A DNA stretch of 64,000 nt from the NCBI RefSeq assembly GCF_000758685.1, contig NZ_CP009286.1, positions 4,308,501-4,372,500 on the forward strand, read 5' to 3'. Source of the DNA: Paenibacillus stellifer. Its GTDB lineage: Bacteria > Bacillota > Bacilli > Paenibacillales > Paenibacillaceae. Made by a program: the position numbers and the translations under genes. The notes under the pieces were generated by a model. It was given only the letters and a program-made list of their open reading frames with translations. It was not told where the DNA came from and did no database searches. Shown here one piece after another: positions 13,002 through 20,928 of this stretch (its first letter is position 1; every line of letters begins with the position of its first letter).

Positions 13002-13919
13002 TCAAACCGGCCTGCCCGCAAATCGGTTGAGCATCCGGTAGGCCTGTTCAAAAGAGAAGCGCATGCCCTCCGTAATGCCGTACATCGCCCGCGTTTCTTC
13101 CTCGTTGCGGGTCCCGTTCAGTGTCTCGGACACCGTCTGGTGCAGTGCTCCTGCCCAAAGATCAAGCGTCCCTTCATCTCCGGTTAGTATGGAATAATAG
13201 GATTCCGTTCCGTAAATCACCATAATAAACTCGGCCCATAGTTCCCGGGCAAAATAATACAGCGTCGGCTCATGCGTCTCCGTATGCTCTGCAACCCGCT
13301 CCAGCACTTGCGCGGTCTGCACAGGAAATTCGTCATTGTTAAGAGGAACCGTGTCGATCTCCACAACCACGCTCTCCTGACCCCGCTTCAAATCAACGGC
13401 CCCCTGAACGCCCCGCCGGCGAAGCGTCTGCAGCGTACGAAACTGAAGGATGGGGTGAATCCCCGGGTTCTGCACCCAGTCGGTCAGGGCATAGTCCACC
13501 TCTTCTCCCTCAAAATAAGAAAGCTGCTCCAGGGCAAGCAGCGTCCCTTCGGACAGCGGCTCATTCATCACTTTGCGCAGCAGCTTGCCCGCATAGTCCG
13601 CATCTTCCCTGAGCTTGGATTCGGCTAATTGCCGGGCCATATCTGCTTCACCCACTTCATCATCCTGTTCGGACGGCGAGTCTGTATAGGAAGTCTGCAT
13701 AGCTTGGGGAAAAGCGGCCTCCAGCCAATCGAGCAGGGATTGCCATTCCTCATAATGCCGCTGCTCTTGACCCTGGCATTGCAGCAGAAACCGAAGCAGT
13801 TCGGCGGCTTCGCCGTACCGTTCACCCTCCAGCATGACCGTCAGCTGAATCTGATAATATTCCAGAGTCTTAGGGAACAGCACAATATTCTCTTTGGCGG
13901 GGGAACTGGAATTTCGAAT
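13002..13919 (-). CDS. YsoA-like helical-repeat protein, apparent ATT start
   Basis: Function unknown. The protein (about 305 residues) is alpha-helical and TPR-like in its N-terminal part (YYQIQLTVMLEGERYGEAAELLRFLLQCQG), and its place immediately upstream of tig matches ysoA of Bacillus subtilis, a TPR-repeat protein. The first conventional start is GTG at 13883 with only a weak AGAGA ahead. A strong AAGGAGGTG sits seven bases before an in-frame ATT at 13919, and no ATG, GTG or TTG lies at that spacing, so either ATT is used or a base differs from the true sequence. The call as ysoA rests on position and general character. Confidence 0.7.
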   Translation of the reverse strand: MRNSSSPAKENIVLFPKTLEYYQIQLTVMLEGERYGEAAELLRFLLQCQGQEQRHYEEWQSLLDWLEAAFPQAMQTSYTDSPSEQDDEVGEADMARQLAESKLREDADYAGKLLRKVMNEPLSEGTLLALEQLSYFEGEEVDYALTDWVQNPGIHPILQFRTLQTLRRRGVQGAVDLKRGQESVVVEIDTVPLNNDEFPVQTAQVLERVAEHTETHEPTLYYFARELWAEFIMVIYGTESYYSILTGDEGTLDLWAGALHQTVSETLNGTRNEEETRAMYGITEGMRFSFEQAYRMLNRFAGRPV

Positions 13920-14053
13920 AAGGGCACCTCCTTCCGCTTCTCCAAATGTCTCAGTTGATGATTATAGCATACCCTGCCTCAAGAGTGAAAAAACAAGTTG
14001 AATTATCTCTCCTTATATGCTAATATAATTTCTGCTTGCTTTTAAGTGGTTGT

Positions 14054-14127
14054 GTCCCAATAGCTCAGCTGGATAGAGCATGCGCCTTCTAAGCGCACGG
14101 TCGGGGGTTCGAATCCCTCTTGGGACG
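14054..14127 (+). tRNA. tRNA-Arg (anticodon UCU)
   Basis: A 74-base cloverleaf: acceptor GTCCCAA/TTGGGAC with discriminator G, D arm GCTC/GAGC, anticodon stem TGCGC/GCGCA around loop CTTCTAA (anticodon TCT, reading AGA/AGG), and T arm with GGTTCGAATC. CCA is not encoded. An identical gene lies inverted at 39797-39870. Confidence 0.97.
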
Positions 14128-14130
14128 TCC

Positions 14131-14157
14131 AAAGCCTTCCTTCGGGAAGGCTTTTTT
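14131..14157 (+). terminator. tRNA-Arg terminator
   Basis: AAAGCCTTCC, tetraloop TTCG, then GGAAGGC and seven T residues, starting four bases after the tRNA. Very strong intrinsic terminator. Confidence 0.92.
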
Positions 14158-14160
14158 TGC

Positions 14161-14330
14161 GTCCGGAGGGATAAGAACCCCTCAAGGGGTTCGTCGGAGC
14201 ATCCGCTTCGGTAGCGTTACTTCGCAGTCAGCCCGCAGGGCTGTACCCCGCTTTGGGACGTCCGGAGGGATGAGAACCCCCAGGGGTTCGCTCAAGCATC
14301 CACTTCGTTACGCTCACTTCGCAGTCAGCA
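14161..14330 (+). repeat. tRNA-Arg satellite repeat, two copies
   Basis: Two diverged tandem copies (14161-14231 and 14260-14330) of a ~70-bp element: GTCCGGAGGGATRAGAACCC, a GGGGTTCG return arm, then a CATCC-CTTCG-TTAC-CTTCGCAGTCAGC tail. The linker before the second copy (TTTGGGACGTCC) repeats the 3' end of the tRNA, suggesting the duplication included the tRNA end. A third copy follows the second tRNA-Arg at 39689-39763. Confidence 0.75.
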
Positions 14331-14343
14331 CAACATCTTCAAA

Positions 14344-14370
14344 AAAATAAAGCCCGCATTAAGTGCGGGC
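14344..14370 (-). terminator. Terminator overlapping stop of the 56-residue ORF
   Basis: GCCCGCA, a five-base loop that includes the stop codon, TGCGGGC, then TTTATTTTTTT on the minus strand. Its placement on the stop codon supports the small upstream ORF as a real gene. Confidence 0.85.
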
Positions 14371-14529
14371 CTTAACAGGACGATTTGCCTTCAACTTTGC
14401 AACTGCTTCGGGTACCATCTTATCGCGCTTAGGGCTTGCACCCGGAAGCGACTGTTCTACATAATGGCCATCTGCATAGCGGCTGACCACAGTATCAAGA
14501 CTCGGACGAGGATACTTTTTACTTTTCAC
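14359..14529 (-). CDS. Unknown 56-residue basic protein
   Basis: Not recognised. The peptide starts MKSKKYPRPSLDTVVSRYAD (GTG start), continues with GHYVEQSLPGASPKRDKM, and ends AVAKLKANRPVKART; it has no membrane segment or signal and is rich in Lys/Arg. Evidence for a gene: GGTGAT four bases before the start, a sigma-A-like TATACT upstream, and a strong terminator wrapped around the stop. It lies between the tRNA-Arg repeats and the IS110 element. Could be a conserved Paenibacillus small protein; homology must be tested. Confidence 0.6.
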   Translation of the reverse strand: MKSKKYPRPSLDTVVSRYADGHYVEQSLPGASPKRDKMVPEAVAKLKANRPVKART

Positions 14530-14818
14530 TTGTATCACCGCTATGATAAGTATAACATAACCAAGCGTTCGGCTGCAGACTCATCAATAATCATTAATCC
14601 GCCGCCAAGATGCTGCTGTTATGTACCAGCAACAATATCACCTCGAATTAATAAAGTACATTGATCAATGCGAGACCAAATCTCTGCGTTAATGTACAAA
14701 AACCAGCTAATACTTGTCAAGCTTTTTGCTCTTGGTCTGCAAATGGTTTGTTGGTATACTATTTTATGAGCATGACAAATAACCTTCATGAGTAAAGGAT
14801 ATTTGGGGAAATATGGAT
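14530..14818. other. AT-rich gap left of the IS110 transposase
   Basis: Holds the promoter of the 56-residue ORF near its left end and, at the right, the short 3' flank of the IS110 element. I see no ORF, and the element end cannot be fixed because this family lacks terminal inverted repeats. Confidence 0.4.
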
Positions 14819-16012
14819 TTAAGGGTTATAGGGCTGGTTCTTACTAAGGATGGCGAATATGTGATGAAGAAGCTTGTTGGCGCAAGCGATCACGACCACC
14901 TTGTAAGCCTTGCCCTCTTTTCTTTTTCTATCGTAATAATCTCGAAGCTTACGGTTGATGCTCCCGCGTATCCCACACTGTACCGCTAAATATAAAGCAC
15001 GTCGCAGTCTCTTGGAACCACGTTTCGTGATCTTCGAGCTTGTCGCCTTAAACTTCCCTGAGCTGAATATGCCAGGGTCTAAGCCTGCAAAAGCAACGAG
15101 TTGTTTCGGGTTTTGAAACTGTCCTACGTCCCCTATTTCAGCGACAAGGGCTGCTGCAAGCTTATCTCCTACGCCAGGTATACTCTTCATTAGTTCTACT
15201 TCGTGGAGACTGGATGCCATCTTCTCCATTTGCTTCTCCAATGTACTTAGCTGCTCCGAAAACTGAAGCAATAAGCTAACCATACCGTGCAAAGCAACGC
15301 TTTGAGAAGAACTTCTCCTCTGCTTTTTCCAATGCGTCAGCACTTCCTGGAGCCGTTCGGCTTTTTCTTGAACCCAGCGTTTCGACCGCGACTTCCCTGC
15401 GCCACTGTTCTCGATGATCTGATGAAGATCTCCCGGTTCTCCCTCCAGACAACGCGCCAGCACCTTTAGAGACGTAACCGAAAACAGATCCCGAAAGACC
15501 TTCTCGTACCCCGGGAAAACCTGATCTAATAAAGCTCTGGTGTTTAACTTCGCCTGCACAAACATCCCCGTCACAAACTCATGTTGCCGGGTCACATGCT
15601 GCAACTCTGTAAACGCTTCGTCCCATATACGATGTGGTGTAACGTCTCCGCGGTAATACATATCTGCTAAATGCCATGCATCTGCAGCATCTGTTTTAAC
15701 CTTGCGCAGTTGCGTTCCTTTGGCCCGTTTCGACTGCAACGGATTCACGATAAAGTACCTCCAGCCGCCACGCTCCAGATACGCTACCAGTACCCGGTGG
15801 TAGTGCCCTGTCGCTTCCAAAACCACTACCGGAGTACATTTTGTTGTCTCCTGCAACTCCGCGAGGAGCTCCCCCAACCGTTCAAGCCCGTGCTCCTCAT
15901 GCGACAGGCTTTCTGCCCTTCCATAAGGTTCGTTTCGTCTCGTAAAGGCTTGAAGCACACTAAACCCTTTTGCCACATCCACACCTATAACTGGTTCCAT
16001 AACAACCTCCAA
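14819..16012 (-). CDS. IS110-family DEDD transposase/recombinase
   Basis: RNA-guided recombinase family. The 397-residue protein has the N-terminal RuvC-like DEDD domain (IGVDVAKGFSVL, VVLEATGHYHR, VKTDAADAWHLA) and a C-terminal transposase_20-type domain containing IPGVGDKLAAALVAEIGD, LVAFAGLDPGIFSSGKF and TKRGSKRLRRALY, the last carrying the conserved serine region. It appears intact from start to stop. The ORF opens at MEVVMEP; the ATG four codons in (MEPVIGVDVAKG) is an alternative start. Confidence 0.92.
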   Translation of the reverse strand: MEVVMEPVIGVDVAKGFSVLQAFTRRNEPYGRAESLSHEEHGLERLGELLAELQETTKCTPVVVLEATGHYHRVLVAYLERGGWRYFIVNPLQSKRAKGTQLRKVKTDAADAWHLADMYYRGDVTPHRIWDEAFTELQHVTRQHEFVTGMFVQAKLNTRALLDQVFPGYEKVFRDLFSVTSLKVLARCLEGEPGDLHQIIENSGAGKSRSKRWVQEKAERLQEVLTHWKKQRRSSSQSVALHGMVSLLLQFSEQLSTLEKQMEKMASSLHEVELMKSIPGVGDKLAAALVAEIGDVGQFQNPKQLVAFAGLDPGIFSSGKFKATSSKITKRGSKRLRRALYLAVQCGIRGSINRKLRDYYDRKRKEGKAYKVVVIACANKLLHHIFAILSKNQPYNP

Positions 16013-16196
16013 ATAAAAGATTTACCGGCTATCCCACGATGGTTCCAAACCCATAGCTTCGCTTGTGATGCGAGGTCAATAGCCTCTACCAGCTCAAACA
16101 TGGTCATTGGAGGTCGTGGGAGAACAGTTTTTGTGACGGGGTCATTGCCCCTAAAACCACCACGTTCTCCCGGCTTCCTCATCGTAAAACGACCAT
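16013..16196 (-). ncRNA. Candidate IS110 bridge RNA
   Basis: The leader read with the transposase folds into successive hairpins: GGGAGAAC/GTTCTCCC (arms at 16164-16171 and 16118-16125) enclosing GTTTT/AAAAC and GGGG/CCCC, then GAGG/CCTC, then GCTAT/ATAGC around GGTTTGGAACC. Known IS110-group elements encode a bridge RNA of about 180 bases here, with internal loops that specify target and donor. Loop-to-DNA pairing was not verified. Confidence 0.5.
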
Positions 16197-16229
16197 AAAA
16201 AAAGGCCAACCAGTAATTACTGGCTAACC
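16197..16229 (-). terminator. Terminator upstream of the IS110 leader
   Basis: GGTTAGCCAGTAATTACTGG and its partner form a stem with a central palindrome (CCAGTAATTACTGG), followed by GGCC and seven T residues. It would block read-through from the pst operon into the IS. Confidence 0.7.
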
Positions 16230-16321
16230 TGATAATACGAAAACCATCTCATCTGGTATATGGTTGGAATGATACCTCCATTTTACCAAAGAGTGGTTTC
16301 CTTTTGCTCGTGAAATAGAAG

Positions 16322-16369
16322 AAGGGGCGATCCTCAACGTCATATACTTGACTGTTGGGATTGCCCCTT
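16322..16369 (-). terminator. Hairpin after pstA
   Basis: AAGGGGCAATCC and GGATCGCCCCTT (11 of 12 paired) enclose 24 bases just past the pstA stop, followed by TTCTTCTATTT on the minus strand. Probably ends the pst transcript; a subterminal repeat of a lost mobile element is an alternative. Confidence 0.5.
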
Positions 16370-16390
16370 TAATTGAGAATAATCCGGCTG

Positions 16391-17284
16391 CTAGGATCTC
16401 GATTTGCGGCCTGCTCCGCGGTTGCTCCACCAGATCGGAGCGCGGAACGCCAGATTGATCAGCAGCACGACGATGACCAGCACCGCGGCGGATTTGTCGG
16501 CGATCTGACGCGCATCCTCCACGATTGCTTCGGACTGCACATACCACAGATGCACAGCCAGCGTCTCGCCGGGCGAGAGAAGGTTAAAGTCCCACATTTC
16601 GCCGGAGGTGCTGAGACCGGCTGTCAAAATAATAACGGCCGATTCCCCGAACGCGCGCCCGGCAACCAGGCAAATGCCTGTGATGATCGACGGGAGCGCT
16701 ACTGGCAGAACGATTTTACGGATCACATAAAATTTCGTCAGACCGAGCGCGTAGCCCGCCTCGCGAAGCTCGTCCGGAACAGCACGGACCGCTTCCTCCG
16801 TCACTCGGGCCAGCATCGGAAGGTTGAGCAGCGCCAGGCTGACGCCGCCGCCCAGAATGGTCAGACCAACGCCGAAATACTCGGCAAAGATCGCCAGACC
16901 AAGCAGGCCGAATACGATGGAAGGAACCGAGGACAGCGCTTCAACGCAAATCCGCAGACCGGCGGTGAAAGCATTATCCGGTGCATACTCCGCCATATAA
17001 ATCCCTGCCCCTACACCGATCGGAATGGAAATGATCAGCGAGATGAGAAGAATATAGAAAGAATTGAACAGTACCGGCCCGATACCGCCGCCTGGATCAA
17101 TCTCCTCGGGCTGTTTCAGAAGGAACGGAATGTTAAGCCCCGGCAGGCCCTTGCCCAAAATCGTGAACAGGAGCCAGAATATCAGCAGCATGACAAGAGC
17201 GCCCAGCGTATAGAAGCCGATTGTGGCCGCCTTGTCCCGCCGAAGCGCCCGGGCCGTCTTTTTCGATCTTGCAAAACCGCCCAT
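16391..17284 (-). CDS. pstA: Phosphate ABC transporter permease PstA
   Basis: One of the two membrane subunits of the high-affinity phosphate importer. The 297-residue protein has six predicted helices, including an early one (IGFYTLGALVMLLIFWLLF), and the permease EAA loop around DELREAGYALGLTKFYVIRKIVLP. Its ATG at 17284 abuts the pstC stop with no gap; the site GGAGGG lies inside the end of pstC, indicating translational coupling. The next gene should be pstB, but the operon ends here and an IS110 element follows. Confidence 0.93.
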   Translation of the reverse strand: MGGFARSKKTARALRRDKAATIGFYTLGALVMLLIFWLLFTILGKGLPGLNIPFLLKQPEEIDPGGGIGPVLFNSFYILLISLIISIPIGVGAGIYMAEYAPDNAFTAGLRICVEALSSVPSIVFGLLGLAIFAEYFGVGLTILGGGVSLALLNLPMLARVTEEAVRAVPDELREAGYALGLTKFYVIRKIVLPVALPSIITGICLVAGRAFGESAVIILTAGLSTSGEMWDFNLLSPGETLAVHLWYVQSEAIVEDARQIADKSAAVLVIVVLLINLAFRAPIWWSNRGAGRKSRS

Positions 17285-18238
17285 CTAACTCTCCCTCCTT
17301 TTTCGTCCCAGGAACCGGATAACGAGAATCAGGACGAACGAAATAAGCAGCAGCAGGAAAGCCATCATGTGCAGGGCGTAGTTCCAGGTGGAATCAAACT
17401 CTACATTGGAGATCTGCATGACGATATTGCTCGTCAGAACCGAAGACGGAGTGAACAATGTCTTGGCCAGCTGCGGCGTGTTGCCAATCACCATAACGAC
17501 CGCCATGGTCTCGCCGATCGCCCGGGTCATGCCCAGGATAACCGCCGACAGAATGCCTCTTCCGGCTGCAGGCAGCACAACGCGCATAATTACCTGAAAC
17601 CGGGTGGAGCCGAGCGCATACGCGGCATCGCGGTATTTGGCCGGAACTACGGTAATGGCGTCATCGCTGATCCGGGAAATGGTCGGCAGAACCATCAGCG
17701 CCAGCACTAGCGCCGCCGCCAGCAGACCGTCTCCCAGCCCCTCGCCGCTTAGATTCCGAAGAAACGGAAGCAGGACGGTCAGTCCCAGATAGCCGTATAC
17801 AATCGAAGGAATGCCGACCAGAAGATCGAGAACCGGACGGATGAAGCGCTTGAGCCAGAGCGGTGCGATCTCAGCTGTCAGAACCGCCATGCCGACCGAT
17901 ATGGGGACGGAGATCAGCATCGTCAGCACGGTCAGTGACAGCGTGTTGATAATGAAGGAAGCCGCACCGAATTTCTCGTCCTCCGGCGTCCAGTCGAAAG
18001 AGAAGAAGAACTGAGCCGGTGAGATATGCCCGAACAGGAGCAGGGCCGTCTTGCCGATAAACACCGTCACTAGGACGAGTACGAAGCAGAGCGCCAGGAT
18101 GCTGAGTAAAAAATAATAACGTGCGGCGTAATCCGAGAGACGGTGGCGCAAATGCCGTCTAGCGGATATATTCACGGGGCGGGGACCGCCCGCCGCCGGT
18201 TTGGGTTCGATATTGGGGTCAATGGTCTGTTGAACCAT
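17285..18238 (-). CDS. pstC: Phosphate ABC transporter permease PstC
   Basis: Second permease subunit, pairing with PstA. The 317-residue protein has a Pro-rich cytoplasmic N-terminus, a first helix near residues 42-62 (YYFLLSILALCFVLVLVTVFI), the segment AQFFFSFDWTPEDEKFGAASFI typical of PstC, and an EAA-type loop (KYRDAAYALGSTRFQVIMRVVLP). It lies 200 bases downstream of pstS, past a hairpin terminator, so it is probably made in smaller amounts than PstS. Confidence 0.94.
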   Translation of the reverse strand: MVQQTIDPNIEPKPAAGGPRPVNISARRHLRHRLSDYAARYYFLLSILALCFVLVLVTVFIGKTALLLFGHISPAQFFFSFDWTPEDEKFGAASFIINTLSLTVLTMLISVPISVGMAVLTAEIAPLWLKRFIRPVLDLLVGIPSIVYGYLGLTVLLPFLRNLSGEGLGDGLLAAALVLALMVLPTISRISDDAITVVPAKYRDAAYALGSTRFQVIMRVVLPAAGRGILSAVILGMTRAIGETMAVVMVIGNTPQLAKTLFTPSSVLTSNIVMQISNVEFDSTWNYALHMMAFLLLLISFVLILVIRFLGRKRRES

Positions 18239-18274
18239 GCCTTGCCTCCTTGCCGAAATTCATTCTTCTCTATT

Positions 18275-18360
18275 CAAGGATAAACGCCTAACGGCGTCCT
18301 CCAGACGCCATGCGTTTACCGAGAAATAGAAGACCTGGATAAGTACGCAGCTTATACTTT
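18275..18360. repeat. Dispersed hairpin repeat, copy B
   Basis: Starts CAAGGATAAACGCC and folds as AAACGC/GCGTTT outside and GGCGTC/GACGCC inside, followed by TTACCGAGAAATAGAAG and a GTACGCAGCTTATA tail. Closest relative of copy A (9374-9466). It lies in the pstS-pstC gap. Confidence 0.7.
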
Positions 18361-18373
18361 CTTATATTTCTAG

Positions 18374-18405
18374 GAAAAGCCAGCCCCGATTACCCGGAGG
18401 CTGGC
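18374..18405 (-). terminator. Internal pst operon terminator/attenuator
   Basis: GCCAGCC and GGCTGGC enclose 13 bases, followed by TTTT on the minus strand. Between pstS and pstC it would let most transcripts stop after pstS, a known way to make excess binding protein. Confidence 0.75.
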
Positions 18406-18438
18406 CATTTGGTACGCTGTATCGAATGCGTCCTGAAC

Positions 18439-19299
18439 TTACTTCATCGCGGAGATCGGAATGAATTTCAGCTTCTTCAGCGATCCCTGCTGGAACTTCT
18501 TGCTCTGCACATAGTCGATGAACGCTTTAGTGGCGCCGGTCGGTTGTCCCTTGGTCATGTAGTAGCCGTAAGCCCAGATCTTATAGGAACCGTTGATAAC
18601 ATTGTCGCTCGTTGCGGCTACGCCGTTGAACTTCACGGCTTTGATGTCACCGCCGGTTACATATACAAGGTCGATATAACCGATCGAGTTCGGCGTAGAA
18701 CCTACAGCCGTCTTCATGTCGCCGCTCGAGCCGACTTCCTTGTAGTTCTTGTCTTTCTTCACGATGTCGCCGCCAGCCAGCGCCTTGGACTGATAATTAA
18801 CGCGGGTGCCGGAACCGAATGCGCGGGTGATGACGACGATGTCCGCATCAGCGCCACCGACCTGCTTCCAGTTCGTGATCTTGCCGGAGTAAATGCCTTT
18901 CAGCTGATCAGTGGTCAGATTGTCAACACCGACATTCTTGTTCACGATCGTCGCGAAAGGAATGACTGCCACCTTGTTCGCTACCTGGCCGTCGAAGGCT
19001 TTGAAGCCCGGAACGTCAATGCTGGCGTCCCAGTCGCAGGCGCCGATGTCGGCGATGCCTTTCTTGACCGCCTGCGGTCCGGTTACGGAGCCTTTGCCGG
19101 AAGCGGCGATTTTAACCTTCGGATGCAGCTTCTGGAACTCTTTGGCTGCCTGAAGCGTCAGCGGCAGCAGGGCTGTCGAGCCGTTAATCGTGATTTTGCC
19201 CGAGAGAGAATCGGCTGCGGAAGCCGCTCCTGTCAGGGATGCTGTAACGGCGAAGACAGCCGCCAGCGCGGTAAACGTAACTTTTTTGAAAAATTTCAT
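18439..19299 (-). CDS. pstS: Phosphate-binding protein PstS family
   Basis: Extracytoplasmic receptor that binds phosphate and delivers it to PstCA. The 286-residue protein has a signal peptide (MKFFKKVTFTALAAVFAVTA, cleavage near ASA-AD) and the family binding blocks ITINGSTALLPL, TRAFGSGTR and SIGYIDLVYVTGGDIKAV. There is no lipobox cysteine, unlike many Gram-positive PstS proteins, so by sequence it should be released or held by another partner. The start has GAGGAG ahead. Confidence 0.9.
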   Translation of the reverse strand: MKFFKKVTFTALAAVFAVTASLTGAASAADSLSGKITINGSTALLPLTLQAAKEFQKLHPKVKIAASGKGSVTGPQAVKKGIADIGACDWDASIDVPGFKAFDGQVANKVAVIPFATIVNKNVGVDNLTTDQLKGIYSGKITNWKQVGGADADIVVITRAFGSGTRVNYQSKALAGGDIVKKDKNYKEVGSSGDMKTAVGSTPNSIGYIDLVYVTGGDIKAVKFNGVAATSDNVINGSYKIWAYGYYMTKGQPTGATKAFIDYVQSKKFQQGSLKKLKFIPISAMK

Positions 19300-19336
19300 G
19301 ATGTTTCTCCTCCTGGCTTATAAGCCGAATCTATTA

Positions 19337-20764
19337 TTATTTCGTTAACTGAACAGCTTTACCGTTCACGATTTCCCACAGTTTGCCATTAATTGTTACA
19401 GCCAGCTTGCTGCCGTCTGCGGATACCGCAACCTCGGATACCGATTCCGTCGTGCGGAACAACTCCGTCTTGGCTCCCGTCGCAGCTATCGAATAGATGC
19501 GGCTGCTTCCATCCGCTGCCGTTCCGGATACAACCAGGCTGCTGCCGGCTTGTTCAATCCAGTTCGGTTCAATATCAAGCTGGAGGTTGGCTGCTGTCTT
19601 GTCGGTTTTTACCGACTTGAGCGTATTGAGTGCGTTACCGTTCGGATCGGCGCTGAGGTAAGTGACCGTTCCGTCGTTCGCGATCTCCGGATACAGCTTG
19701 TTGTCATCGGAAGTAGTGATTGCAGCCGGCGCAGCGTCCTTGGCAGTCAGATCAAGCGTGTACAGCTGCTCGCCCGCCTTGCTGTAATCGACCGTCAGCG
19801 AATCTTCCGTGCTGTCCGCATCGTTCTTCGCCGTTCCGGTAATGTTGACGATGTAGACCGCCTTCGTTCCGTCCGGAGAAATGCCAAGCTCGGATTTATT
19901 CTCTACCTTGTCAGCAAGAACTGTCGTGATTTCACCGGTATCAACCGATACCTTGGCGAGCTTCTCCTGCTTGTCTCCCTGGACAAAATAGAGCGTTTTG
20001 CCGTCGGCTGCCCAAGCGAGGTCCGTCTTCACGCTCGTATCCGTACCAAGCGCCTTGATCTGTCCGTTCGACAGATTAATCACATACAGCTGGCCCGTCT
20101 CATCCGTAAAAGCGCCCTGGCTGCGGTCTGCCGAAACGGCAAATCCGGAAGCTTGTCCGTCGCTTTCCAGAACGCGATAGGTTCCCGGCGTAGCGGACAG
20201 CTTGTACATCTGCTCCGCATCGCCTTCCAGAGTCGCGAGAATCGTGCCGTCAGCCGCCCATTGCGGCGTGCTGAACTCGCCCTGCGGACGAGCTGCGCTC
20301 AGAATTTCCAGCGGGCTTCCGTACAGTTCGCCGCCAAGGCCGTATACGATTGCGCTAAGCTCAACGTACAGCTTGCCGCCGCTCACGGTCGGAGCGGTTG
20401 TGAAGCTGCGGGCTGTACCGTCAACTGTATAGCTCTTGGAGCCGGCTTTCAGAGTAATCGTATGTAATCCTGCCGCGTCCGTAATCACGACGCTTCCCGT
20501 ACCGGAGGTCAGGCTTGCACCGAGTGCCGTTGTGAGCTGCCCAAGCGCGTAGAGCTTGTACCCGCCGATTTCGATCGTCTTCAGCGTCGCTTGCGCTCCG
20601 TTGATCGTCCAAGAGGCCTGCCCTTCCTTCACTTTGGCAGTTTTAGCGGCTGTATTCTGAACCGGAGCCTTGCTCCCCCCTGATGCTGCCTGAACACTGG
20701 CGCTCACTGCCGTTGTTAGAAGCACGGAGGTCATGAGCACGCTTAACCATTGACTTTTCTTCAA
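19337..20764 (-). CDS. Exported stalk-domain and beta-propeller protein
   Basis: Function unknown. The 475-residue protein has a signal peptide (MKKSQWLSVLMTSVLLTTAV, cleavage near VQA-AS), a copper-amine-oxidase-like stalk domain at about residues 40-150 (INGAQATLKTIEIGGYKLYAL, GGKLYVELSAIVYGLGG), and a TolB/PD40-type propeller (repeats such as TPQWAADGTILATLEGD, LAWAADGKTLYFVQGD, LGISPDGTKAVYIVN). I chose the TTG at 20764, which has AGGGTGG six bases upstream; an ATG at 20821 would bury the signal peptide. It ends only 37 bases before pstS on the same strand, so it may be part of the pst transcript. Confidence 0.75.
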   Translation of the reverse strand: MKKSQWLSVLMTSVLLTTAVSASVQAASGGSKAPVQNTAAKTAKVKEGQASWTINGAQATLKTIEIGGYKLYALGQLTTALGASLTSGTGSVVITDAAGLHTITLKAGSKSYTVDGTARSFTTAPTVSGGKLYVELSAIVYGLGGELYGSPLEILSAARPQGEFSTPQWAADGTILATLEGDAEQMYKLSATPGTYRVLESDGQASGFAVSADRSQGAFTDETGQLYVINLSNGQIKALGTDTSVKTDLAWAADGKTLYFVQGDKQEKLAKVSVDTGEITTVLADKVENKSELGISPDGTKAVYIVNITGTAKNDADSTEDSLTVDYSKAGEQLYTLDLTAKDAAPAAITTSDDNKLYPEIANDGTVTYLSADPNGNALNTLKSVKTDKTAANLQLDIEPNWIEQAGSSLVVSGTAADGSSRIYSIAATGAKTELFRTTESVSEVAVSADGSKLAVTINGKLWEIVNGKAVQLTK

Positions 20765-20928
20765 ATGGATCCACCCTTTTCGATGAGGTAACTTGTACGC
20801 CGGGCTTGTGCCCCGATGCACTTGCTAATGCTATTTTCAGGCTTGTCTGTCAAATCTGTTGCAGAGGAATGTTTTGGAAATATTAAAAACCAAAAAAAGA
20901 TTTTACAAATGGCGATCAAGCGATTAAG

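Larger units (their letters stand above)
14790..16196 (-). mobile_element. IS110-family insertion sequence (ends approximate)
   Basis: Comprises one transposase gene and about 180 bases of structured leader upstream of it. No terminal inverted repeats or target duplication are visible, as is usual for this family, so limits are estimates. The long 5' noncoding part and short 3' part match the IS110 group (bridge RNA in the left end) rather than the IS1111 group. Confidence 0.65.

Noticed and set aside
16224..16547. 107-codon minus-strand frame over the pstA end
   Set aside because: First half is pstA in another frame; second half crosses the terminator hairpin. No ribosome site.
20822..20928. 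Pho box upstream of the stalk/pst genes
   Set aside because: I looked for TT(A/T/C)ACA direct repeats at the expected spacing and saw no convincing set.
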